Shown here piece after piece: positions 1 through 10,839 of a stretch of DNA of 64,000 bases. The position numbers and the translations under genes were made by a program. Each line of letters begins with the position of its first letter. The stretch's first letter is position 1. The notes beneath the pieces were generated by a model. The model was given only the letters and a program-made list of their open reading frames with translations. It did not search any database and was not told where the DNA came from. Source of the stretch: Rhizodiscina lignyota (Eukaryota > Ascomycota > Dothideomycetes > Aulographales > Rhizodiscinaceae); NCBI GenBank assembly GCA_010015805.1, contig ML978129.1, positions 1,488,001 to 1,552,000 on the forward strand, read 5' to 3'.

Positions 1-1144
1 CGGCCGAGCTAGAGCGTTTACGTGTTGTTGCAGCCAAAGACTTCTGCTCAATGTAATCTGCGCTATAAATTACGTAGACTTTCCGAGCTTGATTGGCAGT
101 AACCAGGAATATGAGAGGCTTGCGTTTCGAGCTACTGCCGGGCAGCTCATGACCTGAAGAAACGTACAGAATTTCTTCATCATTGTGAAGGGGATCTGAT
201 TGTCGGACTGATGGCACATTTCGACCCCGCGGCTGTCCCGCTCGAGTACCAGGGGAAGAAACGACCAGGCCCATTTCCGAAAGAGGATCTGTAAGGGAAT
301 AGTGTCGAGGAAGATCATCGGCAGGGGGAGACTTTGCACTCCGGACGAGGTCGTCTAGAGCAAAAGATGCCCGGCTTCCACCACTACCGCGATCCTTCAG
401 TCTCCTGGGATGTGATTGGGCCGAGGAAGGTCGCCTTCGTTTTGGTTGGAGGGCCTCTGGTGACAGGAATGAGTTCTGGGGAGCAGATGGGAGGGCCGGA
501 GTAGACGCTATAGTATCTTGTGTGGGTAAACGGCGCTGTAGAATCAGCCCTCTAGGAGCTGGAAAGGCACGCTCAACCTCGAATGGGAGGTTGACAACAT
601 GACTCGAGCCACGAACGAAGTAGACGTGCGCTTGGAACTTGAGGAAGACAACTAAGGCGCGAGCCGTGCGCTCACCTCTGGTCTTTGCATGTGTGCGACC
701 TTTGAGAGCAAGAGGAGCATCTGGCGGTAGCGTCCCATACCCAGGTTTCTGCCGTACCGTCAAGCTGGTAGTGAACGATGTCTTAGCCTTTGCGCTTCCT
801 TGAGATGTCGGCGCACTTCGAACTCCATCTGTACTGGTCCTAACGGCCTTCTTTGGATCGACAAATTCTCCATCCTCTGAAGGAAACCAAGTCAGGACAG
901 CTTGCTGGACCTTCTGCTCCTCTACTTCGAATCTGAAGACCTTGCGCACAACGCCTCCAGTGCTGTAGACCACACAGTAATCCGTTGATACTATCTCTTC
1001 TTCTCCCAGCCCTTGTGCTCCTCCATCGTTGAAGGTCTCCCATGTATAGTCGCGCTCTGAAGGCTCTGCCGGGAGAATACCTTCGGCGATGAGGTAGGGA
1101 AGTGCGGAGGGAGTGTGGACGCCGAGGGAACGAAGTGCGGCCAT
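1..1144 (-). CDS. APC1: Anaphase-promoting complex subunit 1, N-terminal part (cut by window edge)
   Basis: The reading frame is open without a stop from the ATG at 1144 to the window edge, giving the first 381 residues and no intron. The start MAALRSLGVHTPSALPYL and the segment around residues 180-210 (LVVFLKFQAHVYFVRGSSHV, then an FPAPRGLILQR block) match the conserved N-terminal beta-propeller of fungal APC1/BimE. APC1 is the largest scaffold subunit of the anaphase-promoting complex, the nuclear ubiquitin ligase that destroys cyclins and securin. A serine- and proline-rich linker follows the propeller block, as is usual in this family, where such loops are phosphorylated in mitosis. The rest of the roughly 2000-residue protein lies outside the window. 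The gene is divergent from the NUP37-type gene. Confidence 0.88.
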   Translation of the reverse strand, partial: MAALRSLGVHTPSALPYLIAEGILPAEPSERDYTWETFNDGGAQGLGEEEIVSTDYCVVYSTGGVVRKVFRFEVEEQKVQQAVLTWFPSEDGEFVDPKKAVRTSTDGVRSAPTSQGSAKAKTSFTTSLTVRQKPGYGTLPPDAPLALKGRTHAKTRGERTARALVVFLKFQAHVYFVRGSSHVVNLPFEVERAFPAPRGLILQRRLPTQDTIASTPALPSAPQNSFLSPEALQPKRRRPSSAQSHPRRLKDRGSGGSRASFALDDLVRSAKSPPADDLPRHYSLTDPLSEMGLVVSSPGTRAGQPRGRNVPSVRQSDPLHNDEEILYVSSGHELPGSSSKRKPLIFLVTANQARKVYVIYSADYIEQKSLAATTRKRSSSA

Positions 1145-1425
1145 TGTCGTCCTGTTGACTGCATCTGAATATACATTAATGCGCTTGAGGGGGACATACT
1201 GCTCAGTGAAAGTGATGAGGTTGTGCGCGCCTAATTTTGTACGCGTGTGTCCTCGGGCAGTCGCGACGCGTCGTGAACATTTTGTGGAGGTAGTTATAAT
1301 GTCACGCTAGGATCGCCAACCACCAATAAGACTGTACCTGAGCTCTTCACTCTACCTAGGCAGCATTGACATTATAATTCCTTCCCACCTCGCCAAAACA
1401 ACTTCAATCAATGCACCATACCACA
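1145..1425. promoter_or_regulatory. Divergent promoter of APC1 and the NUP37-type gene
   Basis: This 281-bp spacer separates two divergent start codons. It contains two exact ACGCGT motifs at 1241-1246 and 1266-1271, about 97 and 122 bp upstream of the APC1 start. ACGCGT is the MluI cell-cycle box bound by the MBF (Swi6/Mbp1) factor in yeasts. Its use here for the cell-cycle gene APC1 is an inference from position and motif only. Confidence 0.45.
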
Positions 1426-3144
1426 ATGTCGTCGCAAATCAAGCTCCCTCACCGCGTCCATTGCGCGAAAGTCTACCCTTTGAAAGACAATGGCTTAACT
1501 ATCATAGCCTATGGCCACGACGATGGCATATGTGTAACATGGAGAGCATCGAACACTCAGCAGGCCGAATTCCACATACCGTTGAACGCGGAGGCGTTAC
1601 ACATAGCGTTTCCAGACCTCCTCTCCTCCAGAGGATTACCCCCTGTTCTCCAGAAGCAAATTGTACTAGCAGTTGCATGCTCCGACGCGACTGTGAGAGT
1701 CGTCACACTCCCTCTTAGTGCCCCATCAGAGGAAGAGCAGAAGTCTTTCGCGAGATCAGGTCACAGCGAATACGTGGAACAGGCAACAATTGCTGCTGGT
1801 CCAAAAGGGCATCGTACCGCACCAACCAAGGTCGCGCTCACATGGACATCTCGAGAACCGTACGACCAAGCGGAAGACGAAGAAGATGAAGCCGTGCCAC
1901 AGCATCGACAGACTGAGAGCTCTCTGGAATGGGATCTTCTCCTCGCCTCTGTATCTCCAGATGTCTCTGGTCTCCTATTGGTTACGAGGGTTCCATTGGC
2001 TTCAGGCCCTGATGAACCATTCTTACGAACAACCAGCCTCACTGCATTTCAGCGCTGTTACTTAGCATCCCCAGCGGCAGACTTGGCCTTCAATCCTGCC
2101 CATTACCCTTCAAGGAGACACGCTCAGCTCATCATTGCCGAAAGAGGCGGACTTGTGCGTATATATGATCCTCTGTCGTCCGCAACATCTCAAGCAGGAT
2201 CATATCAAGACGGTGCCGACATTGTGCGCTCAGCACGTCAGGGCGTTTGGCTCGGCGTTCTCTCAACACCGTTTCACTCTCCTTCCTCTACCATGTCTGA
2301 TGTGGCATCTCCATCTCTTTCGATACGAAAGAGAATACTCGCCGCTCAATGGGCTCAACATGGTAGAGCTGTCCTTGTCCTTATGGCAGATGGCGAGTAT
2401 GCTCTCTGGGCTTTCGACGGTGCATCTGGTGCTACAAGCTCCCCTGAATTCCGTGGCTTCATCGCATCGTCTAGCTCGATATCACCCAACTCTGCACCAT
2501 CCCCCGAAAAGATTACGCGAACCTCTCGCTCTATCTTGGCGCCGACGACACCTCGAACACGTCGCGAGCGTGAAGTGAGGCTTTTCAGCTCCTCGTCTTC
2601 GGCTACAGCAGCTACTGTAACCCCTCGAGGCGGCATTTCAGTCTCACAAAGACCCTCTACTGTCGACGGCATCGGCGGCAGCGCAGCAGACGAGTCCATC
2701 ATCATCTGGTATGCCGATGCTGCTTACTCATTACACCGGCCCGCGCTATCCCAAATAGAAGGCGTAGATACGTCCGGGGAGATGCTCACATCCATCGACC
2801 AATTCCCAGCCAACGAGTCTACAAGGGGAACGTCACACACTCAACCAGACCTACTCATAGCCGCAGAGCACCGGCTCCAGATCATCGCCAAGAACCCCGG
2901 CCACCTAAATGGCACACTCTCGAACGCTCTTGTGAGAGTCGAAGACGACGCCGACGACGACGACAACGACAACGACGACGAAGAGATGGCTGATGCCCTC
3001 GAGGACAGGACGGACAAGGAGTTGCTGTTGCGCGGAGAGTTAGACATTGCTGGTATGGACAGAATGCTGGATAGTATGAACGGATCCAGATTTGGCGTTG
3101 CGAGAGGGCGGAGAGTTGGATTTGCTGCAACACCCACTCTCTAA
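1426..3144 (+). CDS. NUP37: NUP37-type WD-repeat nucleoporin
   Basis: This is a single-exon gene of about 572 residues. I chose the ATG at 1426 (context ACCACAATG) over the in-frame ATG at 1411, which adds five residues. The protein shows WD40-like blocks, for example near residues 25-50 (TIIAYGHDDGICVTW), around 230-250 (an FNPAHYPSRRH block then GGLVRIYD) and near 320 (a block ending VLMADGEYALW). This arrangement resembles filamentous fungal Nup37, a component of the Nup107-160 Y-complex of the nuclear pore. A long Ser-rich insert and a C-terminal acidic run (codons for Asp/Asn around 2943-2985, an imprecise GAC/GAT microsatellite) precede a short basic tail. The family assignment is by remembered similarity, and another WD-repeat protein is possible. 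Confidence 0.65.
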   Translation: MSSQIKLPHRVHCAKVYPLKDNGLTIIAYGHDDGICVTWRASNTQQAEFHIPLNAEALHIAFPDLLSSRGLPPVLQKQIVLAVACSDATVRVVTLPLSAPSEEEQKSFARSGHSEYVEQATIAAGPKGHRTAPTKVALTWTSREPYDQAEDEEDEAVPQHRQTESSLEWDLLLASVSPDVSGLLLVTRVPLASGPDEPFLRTTSLTAFQRCYLASPAADLAFNPAHYPSRRHAQLIIAERGGLVRIYDPLSSATSQAGSYQDGADIVRSARQGVWLGVLSTPFHSPSSTMSDVASPSLSIRKRILAAQWAQHGRAVLVLMADGEYALWAFDGASGATSSPEFRGFIASSSSISPNSAPSPEKITRTSRSILAPTTPRTRREREVRLFSSSSSATAATVTPRGGISVSQRPSTVDGIGGSAADESIIIWYADAAYSLHRPALSQIEGVDTSGEMLTSIDQFPANESTRGTSHTQPDLLIAAEHRLQIIAKNPGHLNGTLSNALVRVEDDADDDDNDNDDEEMADALEDRTDKELLLRGELDIAGMDRMLDSMNGSRFGVARGRRVGFAATPTL

Positions 3145-4347
3145 GACCACGCGGATGCTTAAGTGCTGCTACATGAGAAGATAGGCAGAAGATAATACCA
3201 ATTGAACAGGTGCTTCACGCACGTGTAATATCTCGTTGAATAACTAAATACTTTGAACTCTACGGATCATCCACCGCGCGACTGGAAGAAACATAATATG
3301 ATGTAAAGCCTCCAATGCTCCTTATTGGCCCTCCCCGCTGCCCCTGCAAGCCTCGTGCGCTCCAGCCAATATGCGCACGGACCATTCCGCTCCACTTTTT
3401 GTTCTATGTAGAAAAGCTCACCCTTCCAACCATTCCTCATCAACCAACATTCGCGTTGTCAGGAGGAGCCCGAAAGACAGACTATTTCATGGCCCAGTAT
3501 TCCTCGCGAGACATCAAGTTGCATGTTCCTTCATGGCCACTTCGGTGGTCAGCGGCCTCACCACCAAAGGACGAGCAGAGGCATTCCATTTCGCTTTGCT
3601 GCATCACCGGAGCCGCTGCCTCAAGAGGTATTGCGGGAGGATGGTGGCAGCGCTTTTCTTGCAGCTTTTTCCACTGCGAGGGACGGCTATTGCGAATGCA
3701 ACATACCATTTTGAATATGTTTTCGTTTTTAGCATGTTGAAGGTGGAAGAATATTGGCGACAGATTTCACACCAAACTATGATGATGTATTTTATGTAGC
3801 GACAGAATAATGGCACGTATAACCATTCCGAGGAATGTAGAACTAAGTTTTCCGAGATGATAATCTCGCTGACGTTGACTTCAAGAGTTGCTCGTCCTCG
3901 GTTGCTACAGATTTCGCCACCCTCTCGAGTAACAGCGTGTGAAATGCGAGAAAGTGCACAGTGATTTCAGGGAGTTTGGAATGTTGAATAGTTCCTTCTT
4001 GAGTTAATTCATAAGTTTATCGTGCCATGCCGTTTTCCAGCGCCAACGCTATGCAAGCTCGGCCCATTGGCCGCAGGTAGCTATGCCTGGACAGTCTATC
4101 CCGCTAGGCTTATACATCGAACTTTTATCACTGCCTTGGGCCTCGGTGCAAAGCCATAAGCTCAGCAGTTAGCACTACTAAATCAGCAACTTGCTCGAGC
4201 GCATGCGAAATGCGTGCGATCGCAAATGCAGCTCTCCACGTAGGGAGCCTTTCCCTTCTGGATGAGCGTGCGTCCAGCCTCCCCAACTCCAATACCGATC
4301 CATCTACCTCTACATTCAAAATCATTGCCTTCGTCTACATTCTTCTC
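3145..4347. other. Intergenic region between convergent NUP37-type gene and eIF2A
   Basis: This 1.2-kb region lies between two convergent stop codons. It holds the 3' flanks of both genes and one coding-like open frame at 3412-3714, listed separately. Other short frames on both strands (for example 3371-3799 plus, 4128-4325 minus) show no recognisable protein. No tRNA cloverleaf or repeat was seen. Confidence 0.5.
3412..3714 (+). CDS. Possible terminal exon of an unrecognised small gene
   Basis: An open frame of 100 codons follows an in-frame TAG at 3409-3411. That TAG could equally be the end of a splice acceptor (TTCTATGTAG). The frame ends at the TGA at 3712-3714. Its C-terminal half reads more like protein than the overlapping frames do (SPEPLPQEVLREDGGSAFLA, then a Cys-x-Cys near the end). 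The first ATG inside it is at 3523. I found no convincing upstream exon, so it may be a non-coding frame. Function is unknown. Confidence 0.2.
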   Translation, partial: KSSPFQPFLINQHSRCQEEPERQTISWPSIPRETSSCMFLHGHFGGQRPHHQRTSRGIPFRFAASPEPLPQEVLREDGGSAFLAAFSTARDGYCECNIPF

Positions 4348-6928
4348 TCAACCCACAAATCCTAGACCCTCCAACTCCTTCCTCACCCCCTCCTCGGTCG
4401 AAATCTTTTGTACCTGCGTATTCTCCAACTTCTCTCCTGCGGCCTGCCTCATCTTCAGTTCATCGATTGCCCTCATCTTCTTCAGCAGACTCCGAATCTT
4501 CTTTTCTTGCGGCGAGCCACCCCCTGGGCTCATGATCGCTGAAGTCGGGCTCATAATCGTCGCACCTGGACTCATGATTGTGATATCCGGCGGCGGAGTA
4601 TCCAACGTCTGCACCGTGGGCCGCGTGGGAGGAGCAGCCGCTGGCAGCGGATCGCGCCGTATATCCGCCATCGTATGCTTTGGCTCGCGGTCGCGGCGTT
4701 CGCGGGATCGAGAGGCCTGGCGACTATGGCCACCACCTTCCTTTCCATCTCTCCCACCACGACTCCTGCTGCGCTCGTAACGGCGATCACCACGGTCACC
4801 ACGTTCACCACGATCACCGCTCTCTTTCCATTCCTTATCCTCTTTTCCGCGACTCCTGCTGCGTTCCTGTCCATGGCCGCCACTACGCTCACCACTGCGC
4901 TCCCGGTTTCGGCCGGGACTCCGATTGCGCGGGGAACGTCGTCCGTCTGGGGCGTCCGCGTCGTTGACGCTTAAACCACGCGTGCGCTCTGCTGCCTCTT
5001 TAGCCTTCTTTGCCTCGCGCTTCTTCTTGTTCTTCAGTGCTGTTTTGCTCATTCCCTCTTCTCCTTCACCAGCCCCTACCAGACTCACGCCACCACCTGG
5101 TGCAGCACCTGGAGGCAAGTTCGCATCAACTATCTCAGCGCCTGGGACATGGCGGCGTGGTTTGCCAAATCCATTTACACCAGACGACCCACCTGATGTA
5201 CTAGAGATGCCATTGCTAACATATGCAGCACCACCTTCGTCCTCACGCTTGAAGTGGAGCGGCGTAGAAGTCCCACGGGCACCAGGAGGGCGGTAAGCAC
5301 CTGCGGGTTTCGATGGGGTCTTGACGCGTGCAAGATACTCCAGCGCAGATGCGTGAGGTGTCGGAACTGGATGAAGTGGGTCTTCCAATGGGTGCATATG
5401 AAGAGGTTGAGGGCGCCATGTCACATGGTAAAGCTCTTGCATGTCTTCGTTGTACATGATTCCGCCGCCAACGTGCCACACCCTAATGCCATTGTCCACT
5501 CGAAGTCGCGGCGACGTCGTGGCCGTGAGGATGTGCTTGCCATCAGGACTCCACTCGCAAACAGACGCGTTGCTAGCCTCAATGGTGCAGATCTTGTTGT
5601 AATCTTTGTCCAAGTCGTAGATATCCATCTGGCCGTTCAAGTTTCCAAAACCGGCGACGAGGACAAAACGGCCGTGTGGAGAAAAGAGGATCGTATTTCG
5701 CGGGGCGAGAGGGAAGGTGTGCGTTGCGACTGCACGTTGGTTGAAAATGACCGTCTTGGCTGGCATGTAACCATACACCACGCCAAACTCTTTACTGTTC
5801 GGCGACCAAGACACGTCATGGATAGGGCCCTCCTTGTCTGTATGCAATTAGCTTTGAGTGCTCAGTGTGAGGTGTATGTAAAGGTATACCTAAGGTGATC
5901 CTCGAGTCAAATCCGCCATTTGCGCTCAGGATGTACATGTTCGTCTCCCCATAGTAGTTCTTGTTCGTCTTGTCGACCTCTGTCTGGGCGAGTACAATCA
6001 GGCTTGTGCCAAGCTCATTCCACTTCAATTGAACCTTGTCGCCTTTGAAAAAGGTCTTTTGCGACACGGGCGAAGCGAACTGCGGGACATTGAAGACCTT
6101 GACGGCGGCTGGTTGGCCCTAGTTAAAATTGTCAGTGCGCGGAAGTCGTCATTGTAAAGTGCGGTAAAAACCTTTCGTTCAGGGACAAAGATTGCAACTG
6201 AATTGGTCTTGCCTGGGGAAACCGCAAAATCGGTGACGCCCTCGACAATCAGCTTGTTCCACACAGTCTTGAGATCTCCGCTCTCATAGAATTGAACCTC
6301 GTTGGTGACGGTCCTAGCGCAATACCGCTCGTCGGAGGTATATTGGAGATTCCAGCCAGTCTGGTTGCGCTGCACAAACGAGCCAACCACGCTGCGTTCG
6401 CCTTTCTCACCAGCACCCTCATCGATGGTACGCCAGACTTTCAGATTCTTTGTCGCGTTACCATCCTCGTCCTTCGAGGATCTCTGCCAAGTTATGAGGT
6501 AGGTGCCGAGGGGAGAGAAACCAAGCTCATAGACGTTCTCTGCAGGGAGGGTCGTGACGAGATGGCCAACGGAAGCGTCGATTACCGAAACCCTAAGAGT
6601 CTATTATTAGAGCGGGTAACCAGCAAATGGTGGATGTAGCGCTCACTGTTCGGGCGATGCCCAGGCAAAGAACCTTCCATCAGGCGAGTAACAGCAGCAG
6701 CGCATGTTACCCTCTGGGCTACATGACGCGTTAGTATTGAACGTAAATCAAGCCAGGCCGAATGTTGCGCAACTCACCGAGCAAAGCCTGGGAGAGACTC
6801 GTAGAGAGGAGCCGCATTGAGGATGCCAATGCCCTTCAGGGTCCGAACTGTGTACGTGAGTTAGCGCATCGTAGTTCACATTCTGGAGACAGGCATCACA
6901 TACAAGCCAACTGCGTCGGTTCTGCCAT
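4348..6928 (-). CDS. eIF2A: Translation initiation factor eIF2A
   Basis: The gene has six exons: 6928-6904, 6847-6778, 6718-6647, 6592-6172, 6118-5890 and 5837-4348. The five introns are 52-59 nt with GT..AG ends. The joined frame gives 768 residues. The N-terminal two thirds form the eIF2A beta-propeller, with NMRCCCYSPDGRFFAW near residue 35, SWSPNSKEFGVVYGYMPAKT near 280 and SPHGRFVLVAGFGNLNGQMD near 325. The conserved C-terminal helix region (KKKREAKKAKEAAE and KIRSLLKKMRAIDELKMRQA) is split by an insert rich in Arg/Ser and Arg/Glu/Gly. eIF2A is a cytoplasmic factor linked to non-canonical initiator-tRNA delivery. The first three exons are very short, so a single-exon reading would miss the true N-terminus. 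Confidence 0.93.
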
Positions 6929-9041
6929 GGCTAGCTAAAGTCACAGCTTAAACAACGAAGTGTGAGTGAGATGGTAGGTCTGGCGGGAATTCCTTTGATA
7001 TGGTCTTCGTGGACGTGGCTGAGCGGTTCGGTGCGTAGAAGGCGTAATATGGCGCCTGGTGGAACGCTGGAGTTTGAGGCCGCGAGCAAGATGAATGGAC
7101 GAGGAATTCTGCACAATGAATAGTCAAATCCACAGTGCTTGAGACTCGAGAGATGTGAGCGCCAGAGGGCGGAGGAGGTGATGGGAGTTGGGGCGGTGGA
7201 AGGGGCGATCCGGACACGCTGAGAGTTGATTGTTCCAAGTTGACGCAGTTGAGTGTGCGCACAATGGCTGCACTTGAATTTCTAGATCACCGCCAAGTCC
7301 CCGCCCCAGCAAGCCAGCCTTCTCGGATCGGAACGCCGCCACTAGCTGTCACACGTGCGGCGATAGACCGATCTGTTATGAAATTCTCCTACCATAATTC
7401 CAGCCTATTGGTTGCAGAGTGGCGGTTGTTTGCCAAAGCTCGTTGTTACGAGCATTTGCTGGCCACCCTTGAATCTTCCGTTCAGACGCTGTCCTTGAAC
7501 AGCCTCACAACCCAGACCTTTCCCTTGACTCAGATCGCCCCAGCTGAGACGGTCAATATTTTCAGTCGTATATCACCAGCTGAAAGGCGGCCGATTACGC
7601 TAAAAATCCCGTCAGCATATGAGTAAGCCTTGGAGCAAAAATTTGCATCTTGTCAGGCAGATCGGAGCGATGAGGCTGCATATGAAAATGCTCTCTTCAG
7701 GCGTGTAGGGAGAAAATAGTAGTATTCAGATGAGGTGTAGCATTGCTCAGAATAATTCAATGACCTCTATATCAACTGACAAGACCTCCTCTGTACCAGA
7801 ACTGTGAAATAGTCAGAAAATGGGATGCAAAGCTAGCGCTACGCCTCATTAAGCCTAGTGCATGCGGCGCCTGAATCTTTCTCTGCGCCTCTCCTCCGTA
7901 ATGAGTAAAGCAGTATGAACCTTAACCTAATGGAAATTCTCGTGTGATATTCAATGCCGTCTCAGATCATCTACTTCGTAAAAAGTCGAAGCTTATCACT
8001 ATTCCAACCCACCTTAAAACGGTCGGCATTGATAATGTGAAGTACCACTATCGGTTTTCTAATTTCTTACCACTACCTTAACGGTGAGATGTAGCTTCTC
8101 CCTCAGGTTTCAATCCTATCTATCCATCATTGGGATCCATTCGCCTTCATCAGGTTTCGGGAGCGGCCAGGACTGTGGTGACTGAATGTCTCCTTAGTCC
8201 CAACCATACCTCCTACGAAACGATAGAAGAAATGGGCCGATTTCGGGCCGATCACAATCGGATATCCCTGATATATCACTTTCTTGTTCAGACGTCGCGC
8301 GATGTTGTTGTTCTCTCCCTACGAGCGCCCGATATCACCCAGCCTAGCCTCTGTGGACGAGGGCATTATGTGTTATTGTAATCGCAATTGCAGCCATTTA
8401 CTTTATAGAATGCAGCCTTTGTAGACCCCTTCGGGACCCATGCGCAGACCTATGATCATGTTAGCATAGAGCTCGAATTAATTTAAAGTCTTGCAGCGGC
8501 TTCGTAAACCGATGAATTAGCGGGACTCGCGAGAATGAGCTTCTTTGCATTGCAAATATGCAGCTTCCAAGTTGCTCGGCACGCAGCGTGCAATCTCCTC
8601 AGACACTTGCCTTCCAGATGAATGTGATGCCAAGACAGTGTTAGCTATGTTTTTCAACCTCTCTAGATCTCTTCATCAATCTCTCCCCAACTCGGTTGAA
8701 TTGTGCCTTCCTATTCCATTACTGTCTTGTGGTGTTAATGGAACTACAGCCAAACCGTGTCTGCTAAATCCAGGCGGGAACCAAAACCAGTGAGTGTTTT
8801 CTGTTCTCGTCTTAAGATAGGTTCCGTTGACCACGCTAATAAGGTGTTCGTTCAGCACTGCTCCAGATAGCGAAGCTAATATTGCGTCATACCGCCGCGT
8901 TCTCCCTCACCCAAACACAGCAGCTACTTGATAAAAAAATTCTGCGCCTTCTCACAAGCTCTCCACGTCCTTCATAACCTACCACGACACGCTGGTATTC
9001 CAATCTTCGACGATAGTTAGGAATCCAGAGGTCTTCCACAA
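6929..9041. other. 2.1-kb intergenic region, no confident gene
   Basis: This lies between the divergent starts of eIF2A and the winged-helix-like gene, so it holds both promoters. The longest plus-strand frame starts at the ATG at 7264 and ends at 7626 (about 120 residues, no recognised domain). Short frames at 8130-8381 and 8545-8793 look random. The stretch 7630-8500 is AT-richer than its neighbours. I see no tRNA, transposon ends or strong repeat. Confidence 0.5.
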
Positions 9042-10839
9042 ATGGATCGCGCGCAGGGGAGTGCACCAGGCTTCTCGTCGACGAATATGGATCCAACACC
9101 TCCGACTGTAAGTCATCCCACTGACGCAACCTGAAAACATAGTATGAGGGCATTAGGAAATCAAAAACACGTCCTCAAGTTCCACGCCTCGCGGTGATGC
9201 CATACTGTTCGGTTGGCCAATAGTGTCCTTGAAATCGCACCACGGAGAGATCAGCTCCGAAAATCTGTTTATTGTCACCAATGCCAAGCCACGCGTATTC
9301 ATGCTGGGGTTGTCTGGAAAGGTGTTCTCTTTGGAGACCGACGAGCCTGCAGTGGACTGTTCACTACCACATACAGTCCGAAAACACGATGACTCAAAGA
9401 CTGTCAGTATCCGCGGAATGGGAGACCGAAATGATCATTGGGCAGACTTGACTTTCGCTACTACGATGCACGCGAGCAGCTTTATGACCTATCTCTCCCT
9501 CATGCATACACGCCCAGGACTAGCACGAGAAGCACATACAACCCCCCCTTCTGAGGCCAAAGCTGCGCCACAGGCATCAACTCCCTCCAGTAACTCATAC
9601 GAGCGGGAAGTGCTGGAATCGGATGGTCCAAGACCATCCGAGAATGATCTGTATGATAAGCTTGACAAGCGAGCAGCTTCAAATCAACAGATCATTACTA
9701 GCTCTGCATCTGGCCAGAATGAGCGGGAAAAGATAAACACACCTCAAGGAGTCGCCAGCCTGTTTTCCGAACCCCATGTCGAGCCAGTAGAAAGATTCAA
9801 AAAGCCGCCAGAGCCGCTTGAGAACACGATTATATCCCTCATGAAGGAGCATAAGAGCTCTCTCAAGTCAGGGGATATATACGAACTCATGGAAACAAAG
9901 TATGACTACTACGGAAAGCACGCAAACAAAAGCCAATGGAAGGGTAGTGTTCGCTCGGTGCTGTGGGTCTCGCCACTCTTCTCCAAGCCTGACCCGAAGA
10001 GGGGTCAACCATGGACTTTTACAGGTGGACCTACAGAGTACACGTACCAGGGTCAGCGCAAATTACGGATTGAACATGGCCAGCGCAAGCAGCGTATTGA
10101 GCGAAGTCACAAATCCAAGACAAACGTACTGCGACAAGTCGTGAAAGCATTGCTCAAGCCAAGTGGTGTCCAGTCAACACGGCAATTAGCAGATCATATT
10201 GGCGAACATCAGCAATCCATTCGCGCCAGATACAAATCGCAGTCGAGCCTACAGTCGGCTGTTTACTACGTCCTCCGCCACAACCCCGAGGACTTCAAAC
10301 TTTTCCATGAGAGCAAAAACACAGTGCATTCCGCACTGTGGACACTTGTGGAAAGTAATGTCGATCAACCGGATGGCGTCGCACAAACCTCTGACGAACA
10401 GGTACCCGAGTTCCCGCATGCGACGTTCACGGCTGTGAATGGTACCTCCGGCAAGACGGCGACTTCTGTGAATAGCGTTCAGCATACTGGCATCGGAGGC
10501 TCTGAGTCTGAGAAGACGGGCGAGCTTAATAACACGGCGACCATTGACGTGAGAACCCCTGAGACCGGCTTAGGCGGAGCTGCAACTCGACAATCTCTAC
10601 CGGCAGAGACCCAGCTCGAAGTGATGGAGAGGCGTCTTGCAGCATTGACGACAGAGACGAAGCGTCTAAAGAGCGAGATGCGGGACATGAGGCGCAGAAG
10701 CGTGCATCCAGACTTCACGCCACCATCGGATCCCTCTACATTGATCGATGATGGAGGAAGCACTGGATCCGAAGCCAGTCCGGAACCTCGAAGGTCTGGA
10801 CGGAAGAGAAAGCATAGCGCCAAGGCCTCGCAGCAATAG
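9042..10839 (+). CDS. Unrecognised nuclear protein with two winged-helix-like segments
   Basis: There are two exons, 9042-9107 and 9157-10839, with a 49-nt intron. The acceptor ATTAG at 9156 keeps the frame, while the nearer CATAG does not. The product is 582 residues. Around 243-318 it has a segment patterned like a forkhead/winged-helix fold (TIISLMKEHKSSLKSGDIYE, then WKGSVRSVLWVSPLF, reminiscent of the forkhead WQNSIRHNLS helix). A second helical segment with similar spacing lies at about 342-423 (LRQVVKALLKP, then SIRARYKSQSSLQSAVYYVL). A predicted coiled coil (MERRLAALTTETKRLKSEMR) lies near 510-535, and the C-terminus has a basic RRSGRKRKH signal. These features suggest a DNA- or chromatin-binding protein. 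I do not recognise the family and the fold assignment is by eye. Confidence 0.75.

Noticed and set aside
5254-5898. 214-codon plus-strand frame antisense to eIF2A
   Set aside because: It is a shadow of the conserved eIF2A propeller exon.
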